A DNA stretch of 39,371 bases, from positions 1 to 39,371 of the forward strand of contig JAZSFX010000040.1 of NCBI GenBank assembly GCA_045532455.1. The letters run 5' to 3'. The notes under the pieces are model-generated. The model was given only the letters and a program-made list of their open reading frames with translations. It did not search any database and was not told the origin of the DNA. This document shows positions 1 through 7,702 of the stretch, one piece after another (the stretch's first letter is position 1; every line of letters begins with the position of its first letter). This stretch comes from Ornithomonoglobus_A sp045532455. GTDB lineage: Bacteria > Bacillota > Clostridia > UBA1381. The translations under genes and the position numbers were made by a program.

Positions 1-144
1 GACCACAAGGTAATAAACGAAGTGGTTGACTTTAATCCCACCGCAGAGAACATGGCAAAGTATATCTGCGATGAGCTATCACCGTATTGCTATAGAGTAG
101 ACGTGCAGGAAAGCGAGAATAACATAGCCATATATTATAAATAA
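1..144 (+). CDS. queD: 6-carboxytetrahydropterin synthase QueD, C-terminal fragment
   Basis: The reading frame is open from the first base of the window to a TAA at 142-144, giving the last 47 residues of a protein. The segment FNPTAENMAKYI is typical of the C-terminal half of QueD/PTPS-fold proteins, where the Glu in the PTAEN motif binds the pterin. QueD converts dihydroneopterin triphosphate to 6-carboxytetrahydropterin, the second step of 7-deazaguanine (queuosine) synthesis. The next two genes, queE and folE, are the following and preceding enzymes of the same pathway, which supports the call. The start lies outside the window, so length and zinc ligands cannot be checked. Confidence 0.85.
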   Translation, partial: DHKVINEVVDFNPTAENMAKYICDELSPYCYRVDVQESENNIAIYYK

Positions 145-169
145 TCTTTTGAAGGGAAGGTTATAGCTT

Positions 170-844
170 TTGAAGGTTGTAGAAATTTTTGACTCTATTG
201 AGGGTGAGGGCAAAAGAGCAGGACAAACTGCCACATTTATACGTTTTGCAGGCTGTAATTTAAGGTGCTCGTACTGCGACACTACATATGCACTTTTTGG
301 CGAGGCTGAGGAGTGTATATATAGTGATATGAGCATTAACGAGATTATACAAAAAGTAAATCCCGAATGGAAACGTGTAACACTCACAGGCGGCGAGCCT
401 CTTATACAAGATGGGATAGATACACTCATACAAAAGCTATGCGATATGGGCTGTGAAGTGAACATAGAAACAAACGGAACTGTAAATACCCAAAAGTATT
501 CGGGTAATCCAAACGTGTTTGTTACAATAGACTACAAGCTCCCGTCGAGTGATATGGCGGATAAAATGGATATAAATAATTTTACTGCTCTTAGTAAAAA
601 CGACGTAATAAAATTTGTTGCAGGAAGCATCCAAGATATAAATGTTATGGAAAATATTGTAGCAAAGCTTAAAAGTGTGTATTCACCAAACAAACTGCCC
701 CTAATGTATACGGGTGCAGTGTTTGGTGAAATAGAAATGAGCACACTTGTTGATGCTATTGTTCGTTCAAGAATATTAAAAGACGTAATATTTCAGCTCC
801 AGATTCATAAATTTGTATGGAATCCCGATGAAAGAGGAGTTTAA
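170..844 (+). CDS. queE: 7-carboxy-7-deazaguanine synthase QueE (radical SAM)
   Basis: 224 residues, the usual length for QueE. It rearranges 6-carboxytetrahydropterin to 7-carboxy-7-deazaguanine using a [4Fe-4S] cluster and S-adenosylmethionine. The cluster motif is CX3CX2C at C29, C33 and C36, the QueE variant with short spacing, preceded by EGEGKRAGQTATFIRFAGC, the typical QueE N-terminus. TGGEPL near residue 76 is the radical-SAM GGE motif. The start is TTG at 170, with GAAGGGAAGG about nine bases upstream. It lies 25 bases after queD and 24 before folE, so the three genes are probably one operon. Confidence 0.93.
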   Translation: MKVVEIFDSIEGEGKRAGQTATFIRFAGCNLRCSYCDTTYALFGEAEECIYSDMSINEIIQKVNPEWKRVTLTGGEPLIQDGIDTLIQKLCDMGCEVNIETNGTVNTQKYSGNPNVFVTIDYKLPSSDMADKMDINNFTALSKNDVIKFVAGSIQDINVMENIVAKLKSVYSPNKLPLMYTGAVFGEIEMSTLVDAIVRSRILKDVIFQLQIHKFVWNPDERGV

Positions 845-868
845 GCGAAAGGAGATATTGGTTAAAAA

Positions 869-1447
869 ATGAAGCAACAATTTAACCACGAAAAAATAAA
901 AGAAGCAATACGTACCATCATAACTGAACTAGGCGACGACCCCGAAAGAGAGGGTCTAAAAGAAACTCCCGAACGTGTTGCAAAAATGTACGACGAAATT
1001 TTTGAGGGTATGCGTTATACAAACGACGAGATTGCAGATATGTTTGATAAATGCTTCGAAGACGTTGAGTCGGGCGACCTTGTTGTTGTTAAGGATATAG
1101 AGGTATTCAGTCATTGCGAACACCATATGGCACTTATGTATAATATGAGATGCCACGTGGCATATCTTCCAAACGGAAAGGTTATAGGTCTTTCAAAAAT
1201 TGCGCGTATTTGCGATATGGTTGCAAAAAGACTTCAGCTTCAGGAGCGCATTGGCTCGGATATTGCATATGTTATGCAAAAAGTGTGCGATACCGAGAAC
1301 GTAATGGTCGTAATTGAGGGCGAGCATAGTTGTATGACAGCACGCGGAATACGCTCTCGTGGCTCAAAAACGGTAACAAGTGCTATACGTGGCAGATTCG
1401 AAACAGATTTTGAACTGAGAAACAGTGTCTATGCACAAATCAAGTAA
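869..1447 (+). CDS. folE: GTP cyclohydrolase I FolE
   Basis: 192 residues, a standard type IA GTP cyclohydrolase. It converts GTP to 7,8-dihydroneopterin triphosphate, the first committed step of both folate and queuosine synthesis. The zinc and catalytic motif HCEHH is at residues 82-86 (Cys83, His85, His86), and the second zinc cysteine is in EGEHSCM near residue 154. GLSKIARICDMVAKRLQLQER is the family signature. An AAAGGAG site lies about 14 bases before the ATG, longer than usual, but no better in-frame start exists. Position in the queD-queE cluster suggests that it feeds queuosine as well as folate synthesis. Confidence 0.95.
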   Translation: MKQQFNHEKIKEAIRTIITELGDDPEREGLKETPERVAKMYDEIFEGMRYTNDEIADMFDKCFEDVESGDLVVVKDIEVFSHCEHHMALMYNMRCHVAYLPNGKVIGLSKIARICDMVAKRLQLQERIGSDIAYVMQKVCDTENVMVVIEGEHSCMTARGIRSRGSKTVTSAIRGRFETDFELRNSVYAQIK

Positions 1448-1468
1448 AATACGGAGAAAACAACACAT

Positions 1469-2116
1469 ATGAGAATGAGAAAAAAGAAGAACTGCGGCGC
1501 AAGAATGGAGCGTTGTAGTGATATCTGGATAAAAAATCCCGAAGAAAATAAGGGTAAGTGGTCGTCGGTTTTTGGCAACGACAACCCCATTCATATAGAA
1601 ATCGGTTGCGGAAAGGGTAATTTTATTCTTGGAATGGCAAAAATGTACCCCAATATCAATTTCATAGGCATAGAAAAAGTAGAAGACGTTATTGTTATGG
1701 CAATGGAAAAAGTAACAGAGGCAGAGCTTACTAACGTGCTTTTTATGGATATGGATGCCGAAAGAATAGAGGAGTTTTTCGTCAGGGGCGAAATTGAAAG
1801 AATATATCTTAATTTCAGCGACCCGTGGAAAAAGAAGAAACAGGCAAAACGCCGTTTAACACATAAAAACTTCTTGGATAAATACAAAAATGTTTTAAAC
1901 GAGGGTGATTATATATTCTTCAAGACAGATAACAGACCCTTGTTTGAATTTTCACTAAATTCATTTTGTGAAGAAAATTACAAGCTATCTAATATATCTC
2001 TTGACTTACATAACTCGGGTTTTGAGGGTAATGTAATGACGGAGTATGAGGAGCGTTTTTCAAAAATGGGTATGCCCATATACCGCCTTGAAGCAAAATA
2101 TATAGGCTGGAAATAA
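1469..2116 (+). CDS. trmB: tRNA (guanine-N7-)-methyltransferase TrmB
   Basis: 215 residues. It methylates G46 of tRNAs at N7 using S-adenosylmethionine. The SAM-binding GxGxG-type motif IEIGCGKGNFI is near residues 45-55, and NFSDPWKKKKQAKRRL is the conserved TrmB tRNA-binding/catalytic signature (canonical form NFSDPWPKKRHxKRRL). The protein starts at ATG 1469; a second in-frame ATG lies six bases later and cannot be excluded. It is 21 bases after folE and probably the last gene of the queuosine operon, which makes this a tRNA-modification cluster. Confidence 0.93.
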   Translation: MRMRKKKNCGARMERCSDIWIKNPEENKGKWSSVFGNDNPIHIEIGCGKGNFILGMAKMYPNINFIGIEKVEDVIVMAMEKVTEAELTNVLFMDMDAERIEEFFVRGEIERIYLNFSDPWKKKKQAKRRLTHKNFLDKYKNVLNEGDYIFFKTDNRPLFEFSLNSFCEENYKLSNISLDLHNSGFEGNVMTEYEERFSKMGMPIYRLEAKYIGWK

Positions 2117-2164
2117 ATTATTGCAAAAAATGCGATTATTAAGTATGTTTTTTGCTAAAAGGTG

Positions 2165-2193
2165 TTGACAATACCAAAATTCACTGATAAAAT
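2165..2193 (+). promoter_or_regulatory. Promoter of the ilvBNC operon
   Basis: TTGACA at 2165-2170, a 17-base spacer and TAAAAT at 2188-2193 make a near-consensus SigA promoter. Transcription would start near 2200 and leave a leader of about 160 bases before ilvB. Confidence 0.75.
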
Positions 2194-2214
2194 AATATAT
2201 TATACGTTTTTTTT

Positions 2215-2239
2215 CGACACCAAAACAATGTGTCGTTTT
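2215..2239 (+). terminator. Weak hairpin in the ilv leader, possible trmB terminator or attenuator
   Basis: CGACAC (2215-2220) pairs with GTGTCG (2230-2235), followed by TTTTA. The 6-bp stem and short T-run are weak. It lies just downstream of the predicted ilv transcription start, so if active it would act on ilv transcripts as well as on read-through from trmB. Confidence 0.35.
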
Positions 2240-2361
2240 AGTGCATTTAACCATACGTTGATGTGATATATAAAAACTGCTTATGTGGCGGTTTCTACGT
2301 AAACAAATACAATTAAACGTTTACAAAAAACATTTTATTGTACAGAGAGGGGGAATTTTCT

Positions 2362-4032
2362 TTGAAAATGACCGGTGCTCAGATGGTTGTAAAAACCATG
2401 GAGGAAAATGGGGTAAAGATAGTTTTCGGGTATCCCGGAGCTGCAAACTGTCCCATCATAGATAAACTCTCGTTTTCTTCGATAAAGCATATTTTAACAA
2501 GAAATGAGCAAGGTGCTGCGCATATGGCATCAGGCTATTCGAGAGTTACAAAAGAGGTTGGCGTATGTACTGCAACCTCAGGACCTGGCGCAACAAACCT
2601 TATAACAGGTATTGCAACTGCATATATGGATTCAATTCCTATGGTTGCACTAACAGGCCAGGTAGGAACAAAACTTATAGGTAAAGATGCATTCCAGGAG
2701 GTTGACATAACAGGTGCAACACTTCCTATCACAAAGCATAGCTATCTTGTGAGTGATGGTTTAGAAATTCCAAGAGTTGTAAACGAAGCTTTTTACATAG
2801 CAAAAACGGGACGTCCCGGTCCTGTGCTTATCGACTTCCCGATGGATATTCTAAAAGCAGAGTTTGACTATCCCGAAGAATGTGAAGAAATCAACATAAG
2901 AGGCTACAAGCCAATAGGTAAGGCAAACGAAACACAGGTTAAAAAAGTCAGTGAGGCTATAAAAAAGGCGAAATGCCCTGTTATACTTGCAGGCGGCGGA
3001 ATAGTACATTCCGATGCAGTGGAAGAATTCAGAAAGTTTGTTGCGAAAACAAATATTCCTGTAGTTTCAACAATGATGGCAATAGGTGCTATTCCGTCAA
3101 ACGATAAAAACTACTTTGGTATGATTGGCTCGCACGGTGCAAAGCGTTCAAACCTTGTGCTTAATAAGGCAGACCTTGTTATAGTAATGGGTTCAAGACT
3201 AGGTGATCGAAGTGTTGCTCACGCAAACGGTTTTGCAAACAACAAAACCATAGTTCATATTGATATTGACCCTGCAGAAATCGGTAAAAATGTACAACCC
3301 GATATTCCTATAGTAGGCGATATAAAAGACGTTATATCTCAGCTTTTGCCGCTTGTAAAGAGTTACAGTGTTCCAGAAGAATGGACTGATAAGGTAAACC
3401 AAATCAGAAACGATTATCCATCACCTATAAATACTGAGGATTGCGGAACAGTAAATCCAAAGTATTTTATGCAAAAGCTTGCAGAGCATACAAAGTCTGA
3501 TATATACGTTTCAACCGAGGTTGGTCAGAATCAGATATGGGCAGCAAACTACTTTAATTATACAGACCCGCGCTCACTTCTTACTTCAGGCGGTTTTGGT
3601 ACAATGGGCTATGGACTTCCTGCGGCAATCGGTGCGGCAAGTATAGCAAAGAAGAGCGTTGTAGCAATAATGGGCGATGGCTCATTCCAGATGGACTTGC
3701 CTGAGCTTGGTACAATGTGTCAGTGGGATATTCCTGTTAAGATGGTTGTATTCAAAAATAACCGTCTTGGAATGGTACACGAGCATCAGTATCTTTTGTA
3801 TAATTCAAACTATCAGGCTGTATATCTCGACGGAAGCCCTGACTTTAATAAGATTGCCGAGGCTTACGGAATTGAAAACAGCTACATAAGTGAGAACAGC
3901 GAAATCGAAAAGGGAATAGAGCAAATGATGAGTGCAAAAGGCTCATATCTGCTTGTTGTAAATGTCAGTCCATACGAGCCGACAGGCGATGCCCTTAACG
4001 AAAATCTTCTTCCTAAAAAGGAGGGCGAATAA
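2362..4032 (+). CDS. ilvB: Acetolactate synthase large subunit IlvB
   Basis: 556 residues from the chosen start TTG 2362, which has GAGAGGGGG about nine bases upstream. ATG 2368 is an alternative, and the in-frame TTG at 2338 precedes the ribosome site and is unlikely. The enzyme uses thiamine diphosphate to make acetolactate or acetohydroxybutyrate for valine, leucine and isoleucine. The catalytic Glu is in RNEQGAAHMASGYSR near residue 50. The thiamine-diphosphate/Mg motif is GDGSFQMDLPEL followed by NN. Biosynthetic function is supported by the adjacent ilvN and ilvC. Two segments differ from typical AHAS: GQVGTKLIG instead of GQVPxxxIG, and LGMVHEHQ instead of LGMVxQWQ. Confidence 0.92.
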   Translation: MKMTGAQMVVKTMEENGVKIVFGYPGAANCPIIDKLSFSSIKHILTRNEQGAAHMASGYSRVTKEVGVCTATSGPGATNLITGIATAYMDSIPMVALTGQVGTKLIGKDAFQEVDITGATLPITKHSYLVSDGLEIPRVVNEAFYIAKTGRPGPVLIDFPMDILKAEFDYPEECEEINIRGYKPIGKANETQVKKVSEAIKKAKCPVILAGGGIVHSDAVEEFRKFVAKTNIPVVSTMMAIGAIPSNDKNYFGMIGSHGAKRSNLVLNKADLVIVMGSRLGDRSVAHANGFANNKTIVHIDIDPAEIGKNVQPDIPIVGDIKDVISQLLPLVKSYSVPEEWTDKVNQIRNDYPSPINTEDCGTVNPKYFMQKLAEHTKSDIYVSTEVGQNQIWAANYFNYTDPRSLLTSGGFGTMGYGLPAAIGAASIAKKSVVAIMGDGSFQMDLPELGTMCQWDIPVKMVVFKNNRLGMVHEHQYLLYNSNYQAVYLDGSPDFNKIAEAYGIENSYISENSEIEKGIEQMMSAKGSYLLVVNVSPYEPTGDALNENLLPKKEGE

Positions 4033-4033
4033 T

Positions 4034-4534
4034 ATGGAAAAATATACAGTTTCTGTTCTTGTAGAAAACCACGCAGGTGTACTTTCGCGAGTTGTAGGAA
4101 TGTTCAGCCGCAGAGGCTTTAACATTGACTCACTGTCAGTTGGTACAACAGTCGACCAGAACATATCTCGTATTACAATAGAAGTTCTTGGCGACTCACA
4201 CATAGTTGAACAGGTAAGTAAACAACTTTCCAAAATTGTTGAGGTTATTAAGGTTAAAACCTTAAAGGATACCGAGATGGTAAAAAGAGGCCTTTTGCTT
4301 TGCAAGGTAAAAACCACCGCAAAAACAAGAGGTGAAATTATGGAGATAACCAACGTATTCAGAGCAAAGATAGTTGATATATCCCAAACAACAATAACCA
4401 TCGAAATGACAGGCGGCGACCAGAAGCTAGGCGCATTTCTTGAAATGATTAAACCGTACGGAATAGAAGAAATTTCAAGAACAGGTATGACGGCATTGGA
4501 GAGAGGCTCAAACGTATTAAAGATAGATAAATAA
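4034..4534 (+). CDS. ilvN: Acetolactate synthase small (regulatory) subunit IlvN
   Basis: 166 residues from ATG 4034, one base after the ilvB stop. The upstream extension of this frame lies inside ilvB and is rejected. The N-terminus, KYTVSVLVENHAGVLSRV, is the ACT domain that binds valine in this family; a C-terminal ALS_ss domain follows from about residue 85. It activates IlvB and gives feedback inhibition. GGAGGGCGAA-like sequence in the end of ilvB can serve as its ribosome site, which suggests translational coupling. Confidence 0.93.
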   Translation: MEKYTVSVLVENHAGVLSRVVGMFSRRGFNIDSLSVGTTVDQNISRITIEVLGDSHIVEQVSKQLSKIVEVIKVKTLKDTEMVKRGLLLCKVKTTAKTRGEIMEITNVFRAKIVDISQTTITIEMTGGDQKLGAFLEMIKPYGIEEISRTGMTALERGSNVLKIDK

Positions 4535-4587
4535 TTATTATAATAATTACTTATACAAATTATATAAAAAGAAAGAGGTAATGAAAA

Positions 4588-5592
4588 ATGGCAAACATTT
4601 ATTACGAAAGCGACTGTAATCTTGGTCTTTTAAAGAATGGAAAGACCGTTGCAATTATCGGTTACGGAAGCCAGGGACACGCACATGCACTTAACTTAAA
4701 GGATAGTGGAGTTAACGTTGTTGTAGGTCTTTACGAGGGTTCAAAATCAGCAGTTAGAGCAAAGGAAGCAGGCTTGACAGTTCTATCAGTAGCAGAGGCT
4801 ACAAAGCAGGCTGACGTTATTATGGTACTTGTTCCAGACGAAAGACAAGCTGATATATACAAAGAGAGCATCGCTCCAAACTTAACAGAGGGTAAGACAC
4901 TTGCATTTGCACACGGATTTAACATCCACTTCAAGCAAATTGTTCCTCCATCAAATGTTGACGTTATAATGGTTGCTCCAAAGGGACCCGGCCACACAGT
5001 AAGATACGAATATCAAGAGGGTAAGGGTGTTCCTTGTCTTATCGCTATTGCACAGGATGCATCAGGTAAAGCACTTGATACAGGTCTTGCATATGCAGCA
5101 GGTATCGGCGGTGCAAGAGCAGCAGTTCTGGAAACAACATTCCAATGCGAAACAGAAACAGACCTGTTTGGTGAGCAGGCAGTTCTTTGCGGTGGTGTAA
5201 CAGCCCTGATGCAAGCTGGTTTCGAAACACTTGTAGAAGCAGGCTACGACCCAAGAAACGCATATTTCGAATGTATCCACGAAATGAAGCTTATTGTTGA
5301 TATGATTTATCAGGGCGGCTTCTCAAGAATGAGATACACAATTTCAGACACAGCTGAATTTGGTGATTACGAAACAGGTAAGAGACTAATAACAGAAGAA
5401 ACAAAGAAAGAAATGAAGAAAGTTCTTGAAGAAATTCAAGACGGTACATTTGCGACAAAGTGGATTGCCGAGAACAAGAATGGCAGAGCACACTTTAACG
5501 CAACAAGAGCACTAAAATCACAACATCAATTAGAAGAAGTTGGTGCTCAAATAAGAAAGCTATATTCTTGGAACAAAGAATATAACGATTAA
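4588..5592 (+). CDS. ilvC: Ketol-acid reductoisomerase IlvC (class I)
   Basis: 334 residues, the short class I form. It isomerises and reduces acetolactate to dihydroxyisovalerate, the second common step of branched-chain amino acid synthesis. The Rossmann motif GYGSQG is at residues 25-30. The Mg-binding region includes ETDLFGEQ and, further on, ECIHEMKLIVDM. The cofactor loop reads VGLYEGSKS, with Glu where many enzymes have a basic or neutral residue. The gene is 53 bases after ilvN, has AAAGAGG upstream of ATG 4588, and is followed at once by a terminator, so it closes the operon. Confidence 0.95.
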   Translation: MANIYYESDCNLGLLKNGKTVAIIGYGSQGHAHALNLKDSGVNVVVGLYEGSKSAVRAKEAGLTVLSVAEATKQADVIMVLVPDERQADIYKESIAPNLTEGKTLAFAHGFNIHFKQIVPPSNVDVIMVAPKGPGHTVRYEYQEGKGVPCLIAIAQDASGKALDTGLAYAAGIGGARAAVLETTFQCETETDLFGEQAVLCGGVTALMQAGFETLVEAGYDPRNAYFECIHEMKLIVDMIYQGGFSRMRYTISDTAEFGDYETGKRLITEETKKEMKKVLEEIQDGTFATKWIAENKNGRAHFNATRALKSQHQLEEVGAQIRKLYSWNKEYND

Positions 5593-5596
5593 TTAA

Positions 5597-5620
5597 AAAG
5601 AGCCGCATAAGCGGCTCTTT
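5597..5620. terminator. Bidirectional terminator between ilvC and cdaR
   Basis: AAGAGCCGC pairs with GCGGCTCTT around an ATAA loop, with A-runs before and T-runs after. It serves the converging ilvC (+) and cdaR (-) transcripts. Confidence 0.9.
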
Positions 5621-5628
5621 TTTGATAT

Positions 5629-6816
5629 CTACTGAAGCAATACATCAATGTACTTGTCCTCATACGAGAAAATGTCATTTCCCTCTAATGTTATTTTTAC
5701 ACTGCTATTTCCTCCTGCAGCGTCTTTTAAGTCTACTGTTGCACTAATGTCGGATTCCGATATGTCTTCGGCACAAACTACATTAATTGTCTGTGCGCTC
5801 TCAAACTGAGCATTCATTCCTGACGGTACATTAATTGCCTTTACTTCTATATTTACCATCTTAGAAACGCTTTTTACCAATACCGCCTTAACATCGACAA
5901 TTGAGTTGTTGTATGGTATATAAACACCCTCAACATCTGTTGTGGCTCTGTATTCAACGGTGTCTTGTGAATCGTTTGTTATTATAACATTTACAAAGTT
6001 AATCTCGACGTCATCTGGTACACCAATTTCTATCTGTGCGGGGGATATAGATGTCTTTTTGCTGTCAATAACATAATCCTCTGCTAACTCCTCCGACAAA
6101 ACTGCCACAACGGGAACTGTACGTTTTTTGTATAATGTGTTCTTTATGGTAGGTGATGAAACATCGGAAGAAACAGAAGTTACATCGGTAACCTTGTCAT
6201 TATTTGAATTACAGTAGTATATGCTTCCTAAAACATCGCAATCGTGAGTCATATCTGCTATATTAACGTCGGTCATTGCATATATTATAGAATCAATTTC
6301 CTCTTTTGCGCCCATAATTGTTATTTCGGGATTTTTCGGCTCTGATTTTACAATGTATTCTTTGTTTGTACCCACTTGCTTTGTATATAGCTTGATGGTT
6401 TTCTGGCTAAGATCGGAAACTTCTATTGGTATCGGTGAATTTACACCTTTTTCAAGGGTAATATATAAATTCGGCATATTTACATTTGCGTTAATCTTAT
6501 ATGCGCCTGCAGCCGAAATATCCGAAACGTCTACGTCGATAGTTATTCGGTGCATATATTCAACCAAATCACTTCGTCTGCCACTTATACGCAGGTTATA
6601 CCGTGGAATATCTTCCTTCTCTTTTATTATAAGCCCTTTTTGTGCTAAAACGTCCTCGTTTAAAAACCTTACAGAAACATTTTTTGCAGTAACTGTTATG
6701 CTCGGGTCATCTACATACACTGCCACAAGCCATACCGCAATGGCAATAATAACAGAAAATATAAGAGTTGTTACTTTGCCTGTGTGAAATCGTTTTGTAT
6801 TATTATCCTTGCTCAT
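5629..6816 (-). CDS. cdaR: YbbR-domain protein CdaR, regulator of CdaA
   Basis: 395 residues with one N-terminal membrane helix (about residues 13-31, ending in the WLVAVYVDDPS segment typical of YbbR proteins), followed by an extracytoplasmic region that would hold about four YbbR repeats. CdaR binds and modulates the membrane diadenylate cyclase CdaA. The ATG overlaps the cdaA stop by four bases (ATGA), which implies coupled translation. In many Firmicutes the operon continues with glmM; here it ends at the terminator at 5597-5620. Confidence 0.85.
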   Translation of the reverse strand: MSKDNNTKRFHTGKVTTLIFSVIIAIAVWLVAVYVDDPSITVTAKNVSVRFLNEDVLAQKGLIIKEKEDIPRYNLRISGRRSDLVEYMHRITIDVDVSDISAAGAYKINANVNMPNLYITLEKGVNSPIPIEVSDLSQKTIKLYTKQVGTNKEYIVKSEPKNPEITIMGAKEEIDSIIYAMTDVNIADMTHDCDVLGSIYYCNSNNDKVTDVTSVSSDVSSPTIKNTLYKKRTVPVVAVLSEELAEDYVIDSKKTSISPAQIEIGVPDDVEINFVNVIITNDSQDTVEYRATTDVEGVYIPYNNSIVDVKAVLVKSVSKMVNIEVKAINVPSGMNAQFESAQTINVVCAEDISESDISATVDLKDAAGGNSSVKITLEGNDIFSYEDKYIDVLLQ

Positions 6817-7682
6817 TTCTTCTCCTTTCCCTCCTCATTTGATGAGTTCCAGAATTTTAATTTCGAAAGTGATGCATCTGATGAGTTTGAATTCTTTATC
6901 ATAACTCTGCTTAAAACTCTCACTAATCCCTCTTGTGTTAAGTTTCTTGTGAGTGTTCCGTTCATTGCAATTGAGATTTTACCCGTTTCTTCGGAAACAA
7001 CTACCACAACCGAATCGGTGGTTTCGCTAAGTCCTAAAGCGGCACGGTGTCTTGTACCAAGGTCGGGTGAGATATTTGTGTTTGCACTAAGCGGTAACAC
7101 GCAGGCGGCAGTTATTATTTTATCGCCGCGTATTATTACCGCACCGTCGTGAAGCGGTGTGTTGTGTACAAATATATTTATAAGCAATCGGTCGGATATA
7201 TCAGCATTAAGTAGTGTACCCGTTGAAAGATATTCGCCAAGCTTTGTTTCTCGCTCTAATACCATAAGCGCGCCTGTTTTTGTTCTTGACATATTACCTG
7301 CCGCTGATGCAACAGCGTTTATTGCAGTTTCTGTCTGCTTTATCTTTTCGTCATCACTTGAGGATATTATGTTGGAAAGTACATTAAAACGTCCAAGACG
7401 TTCGAGCATATTTCTAAGCTCTGGCTGGAAAATAACCACAAGTGCAAACAAACCTATCTGTATCGTGCTTGCAAGTATGTAGTTAAGTGCGGTAAGTTTT
7501 AAAATAGAGCTGATTAAAAACACTGCAACAATAAACAACAATCCCTTAAAAAGCTGCATTGCTCTTGTTTCTCTTATAAGATTTATAAGATAATATATAA
7601 GCAACGAAACAACCACAATATCAATAAGGTCGTTTATTCTTATAATCTGAATATATTTACTGAATACATCAAAAAACTGCAT
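6813..7682 (-). CDS. cdaA: Diadenylate cyclase CdaA
   Basis: 289 residues. It joins two ATP molecules to make the essential second messenger c-di-AMP, which controls potassium and osmolyte uptake and cell-wall balance. Three hydrophobic segments (about residues 20-36, 44-62 and 68-85) are followed by the DAC domain. The catalytic motifs DGA (179-181) and RHR (211-213) are both present. The start is ATG at 7682 with AGGTG six bases upstream. It lies 20 bases after the ABC transporter gene and overlaps cdaR. Confidence 0.95.
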   Translation of the reverse strand: MQFFDVFSKYIQIIRINDLIDIVVVSLLIYYLINLIRETRAMQLFKGLLFIVAVFLISSILKLTALNYILASTIQIGLFALVVIFQPELRNMLERLGRFNVLSNIISSSDDEKIKQTETAINAVASAAGNMSRTKTGALMVLERETKLGEYLSTGTLLNADISDRLLINIFVHNTPLHDGAVIIRGDKIITAACVLPLSANTNISPDLGTRHRAALGLSETTDSVVVVVSEETGKISIAMNGTLTRNLTQEGLVRVLSRVMIKNSNSSDASLSKLKFWNSSNEEGKEKK

Positions 7683-7702
7683 ATAATCACCTGCTCCCTT
7701 TT

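Noticed and set aside
2226..2264. Leader peptide MCRFSAFNHTLM before ilvB
   Set aside because: No ribosome site, and no Leu/Val/Ile codon run as expected for an ilv attenuator.
2283..2465. 60-residue ORF overlapping the ilvB start
   Set aside because: It overlaps ilvB in another frame, has no ribosome site and low-complexity composition.
4535..4560. AT-only palindrome between ilvN and ilvC
   Set aside because: TAATTATTATAATAATTA-like palindromes are expected in such AT-rich DNA and have no T-run or GC content for termination.
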